From contig NC_085137.1 in the NCBI RefSeq assembly GCF_035046485.1, forward strand, positions 42,215,155 through 42,279,154: a stretch of 64,000 bases of DNA. The letters are read 5' to 3'. This document shows positions 45,201-55,100 of this stretch, in pieces. How positions within the stretch are numbered: position 1 is the stretch's first letter; each line of letters begins with the position of its first letter. The translations under genes and the position numbers were made by a program. Source of the DNA: Aedes albopictus. Lineage: Eukaryota > Arthropoda > Insecta > Diptera > Culicidae. Under the pieces are notes generated by a model, which was not told the DNA's origin, searched no databases, and saw nothing but the letters and a program-made list of their open reading frames with translations.

Positions 45201-46660
45201 AACATGAATTAGCGGATGGAGAGATCACGCTATTCAAACTAGCGCAACGAGAAGTCTACGCCGAAGAAATAAAACAGCTCAGCGGGAAGGAGAAATCGTT
45301 GCAGTTTCGTGGTTCTGCGGTGTCCAGATCCAGCAAGATTTTCAAGTTGTGGCCCTTCCTAGATCAGTCAGGGGTATTACGAATGCAGGGGAGGATTGGT
45401 GCAGCACCACACGTTCCGTATGCAGCGAAGTTCCCAACGATTCTACCACCGAAGTCATATATCACGATTCTTCTCGTGGATAGGTTCCACCGTCGTTTTC
45501 GTCATGCGAATAGGGAAACGGTCGTAAACGAAATGAGACAGGCGTTTCATATCCCAAAGATGCGAGCGTTGCTAGCGAAAGTTGTTCGTGACTGCATCTT
45601 CTGCCGTATATATAAAGCTGTTCCACGGCCGCCTCCAATGGCGCCGCTGCCGAAAGCTCGACTAACGTCGTTTGTGCGGCCGTTCACATTCGTCGGCCTG
45701 GACTATTTTGGCCCTGTTTTAGTCAAGGTTGGGCGCAGCAATGCCAAGCGATGGATTGCACTTTTCACGTGCTTGAGCATTCGGGCAGTTCACATGGAGG
45801 TCGTCCATAGCATGTTGACGGAGTCGTGCATTCAAGCAATACGTCGCTTCGTTTCCAGGCGAGGTTCACCAGCCGAATTTTTTACTGATAATGGTACCAA
45901 CTTCCACGGAGCCAACAATCAGCTTAGAAAGGAGATCGAGGAACGAAATCAGAGATTAGCAGCGGTATTCACCAACTCCAATACCCGTTGGTCATTCAAC
46001 CCCCCTGGAACACCCCACATGGGTGGAGTCTGGGAAAGACTGGTTCGATCTGTTAAGGATGCTATAAAACCGACGCTGGACGAGTCCCGGAAGCCAGACG
46101 ACGAAACGTTAGAAACCGTGATCATCGAAGCGGAAGGTATGATCAACACACGTCCATTGACGTACATTCCGCTGCAGTCGGCAGATCAGGAGGCGTTAAC
46201 GCCAAACCATTTTCTGCTGGGAAGTTCATCAGGTGTCAAACAACTTCCAGTTCTTCCAACAGACTATCGAACTACTTTGAGGAATAGTTGGAATTTGGCG
46301 AAGCACCTGGCTGATGAGTTTTGGAGACGTTGGATTACGGAATACCTTCCGGTGATTTCGAGACGCTGTAAGTGGTTCGATAACGTGAGAGATATGAAGG
46401 AGGGAGATTTGGTATTGGTGGTAGATTCTGCGATACGAAGCCAATGGACCAGAGGGAGAGTAGAACGAGTATTGCTGGGAGCAGATGGACGGGTTCGACA
46501 AGCCTGGATCCGCACAAGCCGAGGAGTGGATCGCCGGTCGGTGGCAAACCTAGCTTTGCTCGATGTCGTAGAGAATGGTGAACTCCACCAAGAAGATGGT
46601 AGTGATTCACGGGTGGGGGGGTGTTACGATGAAACCCTCCCTGCGATGGAGATGGCCTAA
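42170..46660 (+). CDS. Bel/Pao Pol region: protease, RT, RNase H, integrase
   Basis: 1496 open codons; the first about 18 come from the transposon end, so the apparent ATG is not the native start. Order: a CCHC zinc knuckle (about residues 74-87); an A17-type aspartic protease with FVDEGSQ (Asp186); the reverse transcriptase with the YVDD catalytic box (about 602); RNase H with HVFVDAS (about 787), LELQAA and WTDSQT. The integrase follows, with an HHCC-like zinc-binding segment ending CIFCR, core Asp in GLDYFGP (about 1177), TDNGTNF (about 1240) and GGVWERLV (about 1287). A DUF5641-type C-terminal domain closes it. The stop lies 36 nt inside the 3' LTR. No internal stop or frameshift was seen, so the enzymes look intact apart from being cut off from Gag. 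Confidence 0.93.
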   Translation: MAPEWFSPYTLWLVFIRVAFEVMDDQPMLNATKTAQQKPKDRNFIHAHSDSSSVECTSLPNDPKSPVYPTKKVCVVCKKEGHKVTECFLFKAMNIDGRLKVVSQHALCRTCLNQHGKWPCKTWKGCDIEGCRLRHHTLLHTCEPAVPLAVFTSHSKLLSESGPIFRILPVTLYAKEKRVQVFAFVDEGSQISLLDVAVADELGVTGPSSTLNLQWTGNVKREEVNSRVIEMNISGETSTKRYRMMDARTVESLQLPTQSLSYQNLAEKYPHLRGLPIADYENVTPKLLIGLDNLKLTIPLKIREGRWGQPMAAKCRLGWSIYGCSRSVTESFTCGFHVGGWTNSEGELNQLVRDYITLDNSGVQPPLTPLESEENKRAQQLLQTTTRRVGNRFETGLLWKWDYIQLPDSYGMALRRLHSLEKRLEKEQPLYNSVRQQMREYQEKGYAHRATEEELAITSSERAWYLPLGVVLNPKKPNKVRIIWDAAAKVNGVSLNSVLLKGPDYLASLVEVFYHFRLYAVALTGDIKEMFHRLFIRQEDRQYQRFLWRDHVSSKVEVYVMDVAIFGATCSPSSAQHVKNVNAKEFEHESPRAVAAIIRYHYVDDYLDSFPTAAEAMKVGSEVRRIHAAGGFEIRNFLSNDATVAAKVGASSAETEKTIKPEKEDNVESVLGMKWIRTGDDLTYNFVVRGNLGYALDQSHRPSKREVLRVVMSLFDPLGLISFFIIHGKTLMQDIWASGVDWDEPIDAELCEQWWRWTALLPGLNSIRIPRCYFVAADYQSYSALQIHVFVDASKSAYACVVYFRVESKDGPAVALVAGKAKVAPLKMMSIPRLELQAAVLGTRLLNSVSAMHSLPVSRRVLWTDSQTVLAWLRSDHRRYQQFVGFRVAEILSTTNVQEWRKIDTELNVADLATKWGKGPNFDSDNPWFRGPQFLLEPESFWPKQQTVPPTTNEEIRRVGVHAEQPVPLIEVRRFGSWEKLHRTTAYIHRFINNLTRKKQGEHLELGVLKQHELADGEITLFKLAQREVYAEEIKQLSGKEKSLQFRGSAVSRSSKIFKLWPFLDQSGVLRMQGRIGAAPHVPYAAKFPTILPPKSYITILLVDRFHRRFRHANRETVVNEMRQAFHIPKMRALLAKVVRDCIFCRIYKAVPRPPPMAPLPKARLTSFVRPFTFVGLDYFGPVLVKVGRSNAKRWIALFTCLSIRAVHMEVVHSMLTESCIQAIRRFVSRRGSPAEFFTDNGTNFHGANNQLRKEIEERNQRLAAVFTNSNTRWSFNPPGTPHMGGVWERLVRSVKDAIKPTLDESRKPDDETLETVIIEAEGMINTRPLTYIPLQSADQEALTPNHFLLGSSSGVKQLPVLPTDYRTTLRNSWNLAKHLADEFWRRWITEYLPVISRRCKWFDNVRDMKEGDLVLVVDSAIRSQWTRGRVERVLLGADGRVRQAWIRTSRGVDRRSVANLALLDVVENGELHQEDGSDSRVGGCYDETLPAMEMA

Positions 46661-47154
46661 CACGTGAGTCGCCGTTCTATTTCGATCGTGTCTATTGTTG
46701 ACAACTATTGCGATCGAATGAATGATACGGGATGAGGTGGCATTATTGAACTATTGCACAAAGAAAAACAACAAACTTCGTGCTCGCAAAGAAACGTGCC
46801 AGAATTTACTCTGCTGAAAGTTGATTGTTTCATTAGTTATTCCTAAACTAGTTATTAAAATTTGATAAAAACCTACTTTTTGTAACTAAAGGTGAATTTG
46901 GAAGTGAGTATAGTAATAGTTTGTTACCTATGGATAAAGTTCATGCAAATTTGTTATTCTAGTAATTTGATAACCTAAATTGGAAGACCAAAAGGGAAGA
47001 ATTTTGTGAAGAATTACCGAAAATTTGTAAGTATTAATGGTTCATGCACATGCAAATCTAAACTAACTAAATAAAAATTTACAGCTAAAGCACATCCCAT
47101 AAAACATCCGTGTTTGAGTGAATTGGGAACGCTAAAAGAGTTTCGGTGGCAACA
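46622..47154 (+). repeat. Bel/Pao 3' LTR
   Basis: 533 bp, four differences by eye from the 5' LTR, preceded by a polypurine run. The pol stop codon is within it. Confidence 0.95.
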
Positions 47155-47492
47155 GTTTCCCAGGAACATTTTTTTGTTATGGAATTTGTTATTTTGCCGC
47201 TTATGACAGACAAGTTTATAACACAATATGTTATGGTAATAACTTAGAAATTATCGATTTTATTATTCAGTTATTTTGCCCAAATAACACAGCTACTTAT
47301 GCTGTTGTTATTCCCTTCTGGTCGGGTACGCTACGCATGCATACCCTAGTTAATAAAAAATGCTATTCATCTCTGACTAACGCAATATGCTATTTCGCAA
47401 TGGCATTGTTTTCTGCGTATTTTGATTTACACTACTTTTGGGTGAAAAATCTGTTCCTATCGTGTGAATCAAACTCGAAGTATAGTATAGAT

Positions 47493-48712
47493 CAGGAGTT
47501 TTCAGATCGTGCACCGCGGTGTACTTGGTGCACCGCAAAGCTATTACAAGTACACCGCGAATCGTGAAAATTCTGTCATTTCTTTACGCACTTTATGTAA
47601 AAATGAGTATAAGGGAGGTCAACTGCAAAATTTTTCCAAATTGCTACCAGAAAAATGTCCATGATTCTCGCCGGGCACCATGAATCTACACCTTTGAACA
47701 AAGATTAAGGGAGAAATCAGCAAAAACTGAAAAACTTTATCAAAAGCTGTCATACATGCATGCAAATTCTCTAAAAATCTCAGAAGCAATCCAATTAGTA
47801 TGGCTTCGGAGAGTTATCAATAATTTCGCAAGTTGTTCAACAAGAATCTTTCTGAAAAATTTCTTATGATTTTCAGTAGAATCTTCCCGGAAACCAGGAG
47901 AACTCGGAAGGAATCTACCATAATCAACAAAAAAAACTTACTAGAAGTTATTCAGGAGAAAACGCAGGTTTTCGTTAAGGTTCTCATTAGGAATCTATCC
48001 AAAATTTACCAATTATTTTGCAGAGTTTTACAATGAATCTGCTCAAGACCTCAATCAGCAGTCCGGAGGTTCTTGTCCGAATATTTCCAAGAATACCCCT
48101 ATTAGCAAATTTACCGGTCAAGTTACACCGTTCAACACTAAATTTTGTTGTGGGATGAGAAAAAAGAACAGGGGTTTGGGACCCTGGAAGTGTCATAGTG
48201 AAAGAATTTGTGAAAAATGTTGAACCGGGCCTTCACAGTTCATGACCGAAGATTGTATGGAGAACTTGGGCTGTTCAATTGATATGTGCATTAGAACGCG
48301 CTGTACATATATTTAGGCGTTAGACAATAACGAAACAAACCAGAATCCCATAACACCAAATTTTGTAAAGTTTTGTCGAGCAGTGTTATTAAGCAAAGAG
48401 AATTTTGATGAAGAGAAATCGATCATTGTAGATACACCCATATGATACTGAGCGCGAGAATTGCATTCATTGGCAATGATGGACAGGGTCTGTCTATAAA
48501 TTACGTAGACTCTAAGGGGGGAGGGGGATTCTGGCCAAAGTCTACGGTCCATTCAAATTTCGGAAATTTTGTTATGAATAAAAGTCTACGGGTCTGAAAT
48601 GGTCAAAAGTGAATGTACGACCTACGAAGTTCATGAACAGCACCACAGGAGCACCGCGAAGAATTTCATTCCTAAAAAGTACACCGCGAGCCAAAAAGTC
48701 TGAAAACCCCTG
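47493..48712. mobile_element. 1.22-kb non-autonomous hAT element
   Basis: Ends CAGGAGTTTTCAGA and TCTGAAAACCCCTG, each followed inward by 'gtgcaccgcggtgtactt'-type sequence. The flanking 8-mers GTATAGAT (47485-47492) and CTATAGAT (48713-48720) differ at one position. No transposase: 47830-48040 is low-complexity open sequence only. Confidence 0.75.
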
Positions 48713-48900
48713 CTATAGATTCTACTTTTTGAAACCTAGGTCATCGCCTGTCTTCCGAGAAACACGTTTGTGCTCTGCACAAACTAAAATAATAGGATCT
48801 CTACACAAAAAAAAGAAAAAAAGGCTTTTTTTTCGAGGGCAAAATGTTCCAGACACAATATTGTAGAAATAATATTCGGACTGTCTGGGTTACAGTAAGT
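48713..48900. other. short intergenic spacer
   Basis: Unique AT-rich sequence between the hAT element and the 3' end of the minus-strand cuticle-type gene. An A-rich run occurs at about 48806-48820. Confidence 0.35.
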
Positions 48901-48906
48901 TTTATT
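48901..48906 (-). terminator. polyadenylation signal AATAAA
   Basis: 16 bp after the stop codon of the minus-strand cuticle-type gene. Confidence 0.65.
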
Positions 48907-48921
48907 GAGACTTCCACATAT

Positions 48922-49430
48922 TTAAGCCACGATCAGTTTCTCTCCACCAACTGGAACTGGGGCAACATGGACCGAACCAGGAGTAACAGCAATTTGCTTC
49001 GACACTGGAACCGACGACAGGTAGCCACCGTGGTGTCCCCATCCATAGACTCCGCCATTTCCGTACGTTCCCCAGGGCTGTCCCCATGGGTAAGTGGACT
49101 TCAATACGTTAACATTGTGTCCGTACAATCCGTTGTCGTAGCCATTGTACTGGGACCACGCTGGAGACCAGGAGTTGACGTAGGAGTGTGCATTCCATGC
49201 GGCAGAGTTGGCGTGTTGCCAAGCGTTGTTGTACAGTCCTTTACCGTAGACACCGTATGAAGGCCACACGGAGGTACTTACTGGCCAGGACGGGTGCGGC
49301 GCCTCCGAGATATAAGAAGCTTGAGTTGCAACCGCAAGGGTTAGCGCAATGATGGTGATGAAAATCTGATGGAGTAAGCACGAGTATTATTGTTTGCTGG
49401 TAAGCAAATTGTCAAATAAACTACCTTCAT
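48922..49430 (-). CDS. secreted low-complexity cuticle-type protein (copy 1)
   Basis: Two exons. 49425-49430 encodes just Met-Lys, followed by a 59-nt intron (gtag...cag), then 49365-48922. The product is about 149 residues: a hydrophobic signal peptide of about 17 residues ending near TQAS, then a mature chain rich in Tyr, Gly, Trp and Ser. Repeated motifs are GLYG/GVYG, NSWSPAWS, YPWGQPWGTYGNGGVYGWGHHGGY, and a tail VSKQI...VHVAPVP...KLIVA. A start codon split from the body after two codons is the usual layout of insect cuticle and chorion-like secreted genes. It is a paralogue of the plus-strand gene at 49850. It lacks an R&R chitin-binding consensus. The family may be one of the mosquito low-complexity cuticular groups; the exact family is uncertain. 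Confidence 0.8.
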
Positions 49431-49483
49431 GATGAACCAGCTGATAAGTTAAGTTGATCTAGAGAACGAACGATGGATTGACA

Positions 49484-49521
49484 AATGATGCCTCGACTCA
49501 ATCCGATGCTCGTTCTTATAT
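49484..49521 (-). promoter_or_regulatory. core promoter of cuticle-type copy 1
   Basis: A TATA box (ATATAAG, minus strand, 49521-49515) lies about 33 bp upstream of an initiator-like TCATT (49488-49484). That gives a 5' leader of about 55 nt before the ATG at 49430. Confidence 0.6.
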
Positions 49522-49764
49522 TTCATTGAACTACAAGCTACTAGAGTGCAAATTTTACAGTTGAGTGATTCTAACAGTGCGAAGCCAAGGAGAGTGAACA
49601 TATTGGACAGGATGTTTTAATTGCATGTACACCAACGGGAATGATGTTTATATGAAAGGCGACAAATGTGGTGACATTGAGCAAATTGTTTAATACGTGT
49701 CATGTACCCCCAATTTTGGCATCAATCAAATAAAGACAATGAAGTAAAAATGAACGAAGTTAAG

Positions 49765-49801
49765 TATAAATACGAATACTCAGCACTATATCAACATCAG
49801 T
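49765..49801 (+). promoter_or_regulatory. core promoter of cuticle-type copy 2
   Basis: TATAAATA at 49765-49772, with the arthropod initiator TCAGT at 49797-49801 spaced 32 bp from it. The leader to the ATG at 49850 is about 50 nt. Confidence 0.7.
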
Positions 49802-49849
49802 CATCAGATATCCATTTCGATAATCACATCGATCTAGACTTGTATCAAA

Positions 49850-50388
49850 ATGAAGGTATCATATATTGTTTCAATAGCTTAGTCATTTTTTTTTTTACTT
49901 TTCTTTAACCTCGATACTCATTCATTCTACAGGTTTTCATCGCAATCATCGCCCTGACCCTTGCAGTGGCTTCTCAAGCATCGTACATTCCGGAAACGGC
50001 TTCCTATTCAACCTGGCCGGTTAGTACCTCGGTGTGGCCACCGAATGGTCTCTACGGAAAAGGACTTAACAATGGCTGGGGATACGCTGACGCTGGCAAC
50101 TGGAACTCCTACCCCAGCATCAATTCGTGGTCGTCTGCTTGGTCGCCGTACGGATATAATAATGGCCTCTATGGACGTAAGACTGTTGTGGAACCGAACG
50201 TGGCCAAGTCAGCGTATCCATGGGGACTGCCATGGGGAACCTATGGCAATGCTGGAGTGTATGGCTGGGGACACCATGGAAGCTATGTGTCTTCGGTTCC
50301 AGTGATTAAGCAGATTGCTGCTTCAGCTGGTCCGGTTTACGTAGCACCATCGGTTTCGTACGCTGGACAGAAAGTGATCGTTGCTTAA
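49850..50388 (+). CDS. secreted low-complexity cuticle-type protein (copy 2)
   Basis: Exon 1 (49850-49855) encodes Met-Lys. A 78-nt intron (gtat...cag) follows, then exon 2 (49934-50388); 153 residues in total. A signal peptide of about 18 residues (VFIAIIALTLAVASQAS) is followed by a Tyr/Gly/Trp/Ser-rich chain aligned along its whole length with the divergent gene at 48922-49430. Shared blocks are WPVSTSVWP, GKGL, NSWS.AWS, YPWG.PWGTYGN, VYGWGHHG.Y.SSVPV.KQIA and the VIVA-type end. The shared 420-bp divergent promoter region implies joint regulation. A structural role in cuticle or another extracellular layer is inferred from composition. Confidence 0.85.
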
Positions 50389-50411
50389 ACAGACTACAAC
50401 CTAACAAGCAG

Positions 50412-50417
50412 AATAAA
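50412..50417 (+). terminator. polyadenylation signal AATAAA
   Basis: 23 bp after the stop codon of cuticle-type copy 2. Confidence 0.65.
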
Positions 50418-51677
50418 TACTTTTCATTCCTTGATCTGATGTATAATTGTTTGATTTTAGCTATACAGAAGATAGAAAGAAAAACGTATTTAAGGGCACT
50501 TGAGATTGAGTGCCGCAATACAAATATTCACTATTCGTTGAAAACCATTAAGCCTTTTACATAACCGGACGAAGGGCATTTTCTTTCAATTGAAAATGAT
50601 CGTTAAGAACTGAAAGGCAGCGTAATTCTTAGGTTCTATCGGGTTGGTCCAAAGGTATATGGTGTAAACCAAACATCCGGTCGTGTGTTCTGAAGTACTT
50701 TGCAATTTTATTTTTATTTTATATTATTTTATTGATGCACAAGGGGGTCATGGGGCCAAGTCTCCAATGCAAGTCCAAGAACTCACATCGTCCATAATAC
50801 ACCATAGAATTTGGGAGTAGGCATTGCAACCTCTTTAGCCATGCGGTTTTTAAGTTTTGCGTGGCCTTAAGGATGAGGAAAGGTGGGAGATTTAGTTTTC
50901 GTATTGAGCTGTGGAAGAATGTGTTGTTAATTAAATGGTCAACGTTATTTACCTTTGCGTATGTTCACACAAAATTAAAAAGTTTGATGATATGGTGCTT
51001 GATTTTCCGTGAACCATTAATGCTAGTTCTTCTTGTGATTCTTGTTCTTGTGTCTTCAATATTACAAGCTTAGTTAAAATTAATTTCAAAAAAAATATAA
51101 CGAAAAATTATGTATCAACTTCCTTCTTGCAAATAGAAATCAAATATATCAAATACAACAAAAAAGGACCGTGACGCTTCTTCGTTTGATCACGAAAAGT
51201 ATCGTTCTTGTTGGCACCACGAGTGTGCATCTTTCTCTGTAGAGTAAAGATACATTTAAGCCCCGAGACCTGACAGCAATCAAGCTGATCACAAGGTTGT
51301 GCCTTTGCCCAGGTCGTTCTGCAGTACTTTGCAATTAGATCTAAAATTATATATATTTGTGCCAAAAGAAAAATTTGTCTGTTCAAGCTTTTGAATCGAT
51401 TGTCGGAATCTCCTTCCTGTCACGGTCGCCATATCGTGATTTCTTCTATAAATGTTCTAGTCTCATCAGAAATTTTCTACTATCTGTTTATTCCTACGAT
51501 ATTCTTATTATAACAAACATTAAAGGTTCACTGAATATCTCGCAGTGTTATAGAAGCAGTTGCCAATATTTCGGTTTTAACCTTCTTATTGGCGAAGGAG
51601 GAAAGAGAGAAATAAATGAAACGGCGCCAAAGTTTGTAGAATGAAATGCTTAACGATGGTCAGAGTAACTATAAATA
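50418..51677. other. intergenic sequence, no gene recognised
   Basis: AT-rich unique sequence. A few open stretches under 100 codons have no recognisable content. Confidence 0.35.
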
Positions 51678-51699
51678 GATAAATAAATAAAAATGAATT

Positions 51700-51742
<43 letters not shown>

Positions 51743-51959
51743 GACCGCTATGGATTCGAAAACTACTGGACCGATCGGTGTGAAATTTTGTATGTGGGTA
51801 TTTTTGGGGCCGGGGAAGGTTCTAAGCTTGGTGCGGGACCTCTCCGGTCTTTGGAACGGGGGGCTCCCATACAGATGAACTCACCGGGGACGTCCCTATG
51901 GAGCTGCATGTCAAAAAACACAGTAGGCAGGCAGAACGACGTTTGCCGGGACAGCTAGT
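51678..51959 (+). mobile_element. Helitron-like non-autonomous element, copy C
   Basis: Contains a (CTGT)n microsatellite at about 51701-51742. It then has 'gaccgctatggattcgaaaac...ggaccgatcggtgtgaaattt' and ends 'cgtttgccgggacagCTAG'. The 3' end matches copy B (8455-8717). The 5' end is eroded, so the start is approximate. Confidence 0.5.
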
Positions 51960-52075
51960 AGATAAATAAATGAAATCTGGACAAAAAAATCAATTCACGC
52001 TATTGTACAGCGATCTATTCAGGAAATTACATATGAAGAGAGAAGACATTTTCAAATGAAATGAATAAATATACG

Positions 52076-52081
52076 TTTATT
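52076..52081 (-). terminator. polyadenylation signal AATAAA
   Basis: 48 bp after the FAS stop codon, on the minus strand. Confidence 0.6.
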
Positions 52082-52128
52082 GATGTGGAGAGTTAAAAAC
52101 TAAAAATATGATCATTATCTTAACCACA

Positions 52129-55100
52129 TCACGCATGCCAACTGTTGATCATCGCCACCAGAGTCGGGTTTTCCACCATCGTCATGTGGCTGCCTTCCAC
52201 AATTTTAAGCGTGATTTCGCCCGTGGTACACAAGGACAGCGCATAGTCCTCATCGATGTCCGAAAACGATGCATCCGTCGGTCGAACCAGAGTAATCGGT
52301 ACATCCAGCATTTCGTACTCATCCAGATTGAAGAAGGCCGCCATTTTCAAGCGCCTAAACAAAGCCTTGGTCATCTTTCTCGTGTAATCCGCAGAGTAAG
52401 GAGTTTGTTCAGCGCCCAGTTCGATCAACTTTTCAATCTGCTCCTCAAACGACTGCGTTTGCATTGTGGAAGAAATACGTTCGATCGATTGGTGATTGAA
52501 CGCGGTGGAAATCATGGCTGTTATAACCAACTTTTGGATTTCCTCGTCCGATGGATTTCCGTTTAGTTGTTTGAGAGCGAGATGTTTTAGGAATTTAGGA
52601 GCACCATCCAGCAGGAGAAGTTTTCCACTGATTCCACGCTTCCGAAGCTTCCTTGCCAGTTCCATCCCCACAAATGCTCCGAATGAGTAAGCGATAATGG
52701 CGAAATCAGTGAACTTGATAGAGCTTAGCTCATCGATTACGCTATCGGCAATAGCTTGAACGCTTTCGCATTCCAGCGTTCCAGATAACTGAAGCATGTA
52801 TACTGGGGCTTTAAGTTGCTCTGCAACTGCTTTCAAAACGTTGCCCGCAACACCTTCAATTCCAGGAATGAAAATAATAGGTTGACCTTCTTCAATTGCT
52901 GATGGTACCCGCAACAACGTTGATGCGCTTGTTTCCTCATTGCCGAGGTTTCGCATCAACAACTGCAGGCCGACCGTTGGAGTATCTGCTTCCCGACTCT
53001 TCTCAGCCAGCTTAACCTCATCTACCATCTTGATCAGTTTGGCAAAAGTCAACGTTCTCAGCTCTTGAGGTGACAAAACAATGTCGAAGTCTCTTTCCAG
53101 CACCTGTTTGATTTCCACCGCCATCAAGGAGTCCATTCCAATATCCGCCAAAGTACTCTCCATCGATAGTGACTTGAGATCCCTGATGTTCATGATGTGC
53201 ATCATGGCTTCGATCACGTTCTTCGATCCGCCACCTCGCTTCTCTGCAACGACCATACTCGCTACAAGTGGAGCCTCACATGTCAGCAAATAATCCATCT
53301 CCTGCAGACAAGATGAGATACGCTGCTGTAATGTTCCCCCAATCTCCAAGTCGATCTTATCCTCCGCCATGTCAGCAACCAGCCCAACCTCTCCGATAGC
53401 GCCCCACTGAATGGCCTTACCGGGAAGACCATCCGCGTGTCTTCGTTCAATGATCCTCTCCATCACAGAGTTCGCCATACCGTAGTTGCTCTGGCCGGCA
53501 TTTCCTCGCCCACAAGAAACGCTGGAGAATACGATGAAATGCTTCAGGTCAGGGCATAATTTACGACTGAGCTTGTCCAGGTGCTCGGTAGCGTACGCTT
53601 TCGGTGCCAAGCATTCTTCGAATTTCTCCACCGATTGATTCTCCAGAATGGCATCGCGTAGTTTGACCGCCAGGTTGAAGATCGCTGCCACCGATCCGTA
53701 GCGGGAAGCTTCCTTCAGGAGAGTGTGGCATCCTTCCTCTGTGGAAACATCGGCCGTACATATGGGAGTCTGCGTTCCGTAGCTGTTCCATATTCTAGAG
53801 GTTAAAATAATAGCGTTAATGGTTGACCAAAAGCATGCTTGATTATTGCTTGATTAATTACTTGATTCTGTACTCCTGATACGGTTTCGAAATGCCTCGC
53901 GTAGAGCTGAAGACCAACTTTCTGCAACCTCGAATTACTAGCCAATCGGCCAACTCCAAACCAAAACCTCCCAGTCCTCCGACAAGGATGTACACCTGAT
54001 CCGGGTTACAGTAGACTTTCGGGTAATAGGAAATGGGCAACGTCTGAATATCCGTTTCATTCGCCCGAAGTTTGATCACAACTTTTCCGGTGTGTTTTCC
54101 ACTACCCAGGTAACGCATCGCCTTCTCTAACTCACTAGCCTCGTAAACGGTTGTATTGAGAGGCTTCACTTTTCCTTCCTGGATTGCGTTTTGAAACACA
54201 TCGTAAATACTCTGGAAAACGAGCGGTTAAGATATTTATTTGCTACATACACTGAACCACACAAACCTGTTTAACTTCAATAGAATCTCGCATCGCAGTA
54301 TCCAACATTATACTAGAGAACGTGATGCCTTTCTTGAATTGATCCAGCGGAACCTGCGAGTCCTTGGCCATGTCGAACTTTCCAATCTCCAAGAAATGGC
54401 CACCCTTTGCCAAACATCTAACCGAAGCCTGAAGCTTCTCCTCTGCCAGCGAGTTCAACACGAAGTCCACACCTTTCCCTTTGGTTCTTAGTTTGATCAT
54501 CTTCTCGAACGACATATCCCGCGAGTTGCCGATGTTTTCCCGTTTCAGGCTAGGGAACATCTTCAGCAGAAATTCTAGTTTTTCCTTAGTGCCAACAGTG
54601 GAGAACACCTCCAAGCCATGCTGAAGAGCAATGTGTATTGCAGCCATCCCAACGCCACCGCTTCCGGCATGGATCAAGACCGACTGCCCCTTTCGTACAC
54701 TGGCTTTAACGAAGAACGCTACCAATACAGTCATATAAACAATTGGTACCGTGCAAGCCTCTTCCAAGGTCCAATCGTCTGGTACAGTCCAAGACAGCAA
54801 GGGATCTGCATTGACAATCGAGGACAATGCTCCCGATGGCATGACTCCCATAACTCGACGGCCGTCCTCCATCACTCCAGCATACTCGTATCCAAGTTCG
54901 CAATCTTCCTCCAATCGATGGAACGAGCTGACGTCTGATGACAGTCTACCGGTGGCAACCATCACATCCCGGAAATTCAGAGTACAATACGACACTCGCA
55001 CCTTGTACGGTACAACGTTCCTCTCGTTGAGTGCTCCCGTAAACCACGTCATCGAGGACAAATCGCCTTTCGTTAGACTATTTGCGAAACAATGAGTTGT

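Larger units (their letters stand above)
37906..47154 (+). mobile_element. Bel/Pao LTR retrotransposon, 9.25 kb, young
   Basis: Two 533-bp LTRs (37906-38438 and 46622-47154) begin TGTTACGATG and end CAACA. By eye they differ at four positions, so insertion was recent. The target duplication is GTTTC (37901-37905 and 47155-47159), the 5 bp typical of Bel/Pao. A polypurine tract, gggtgggggg, abuts the 3' LTR. Gag and pol domains are all present, but a 2.2-kb DNA element (40019-42221) sits between them and breaks the polyprotein. I could not identify a clear primer-binding site after the 5' LTR. Confidence 0.95.
35023..47326. mobile_element. outer CCCG-terminus element of a nested stack
   Basis: Left end CCCGAGCAGAGGAGAATA, right end inverted TATTCCCTTCTGGTCGGG (allowing a few differences), flanked by TA on both sides (35021-35022 and 47327-47328). 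Its own sequence, recognisable by frequent 'ttgttatt' motifs, survives at 35023-35340, about 37650-37905 and 47155-47326. The rest is later insertions: degenerate repeat sequence at 35350-36170, a TA-target element (36368-37641) and a Bel/Pao retrotransposon (37906-47154). Confidence 0.55.
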
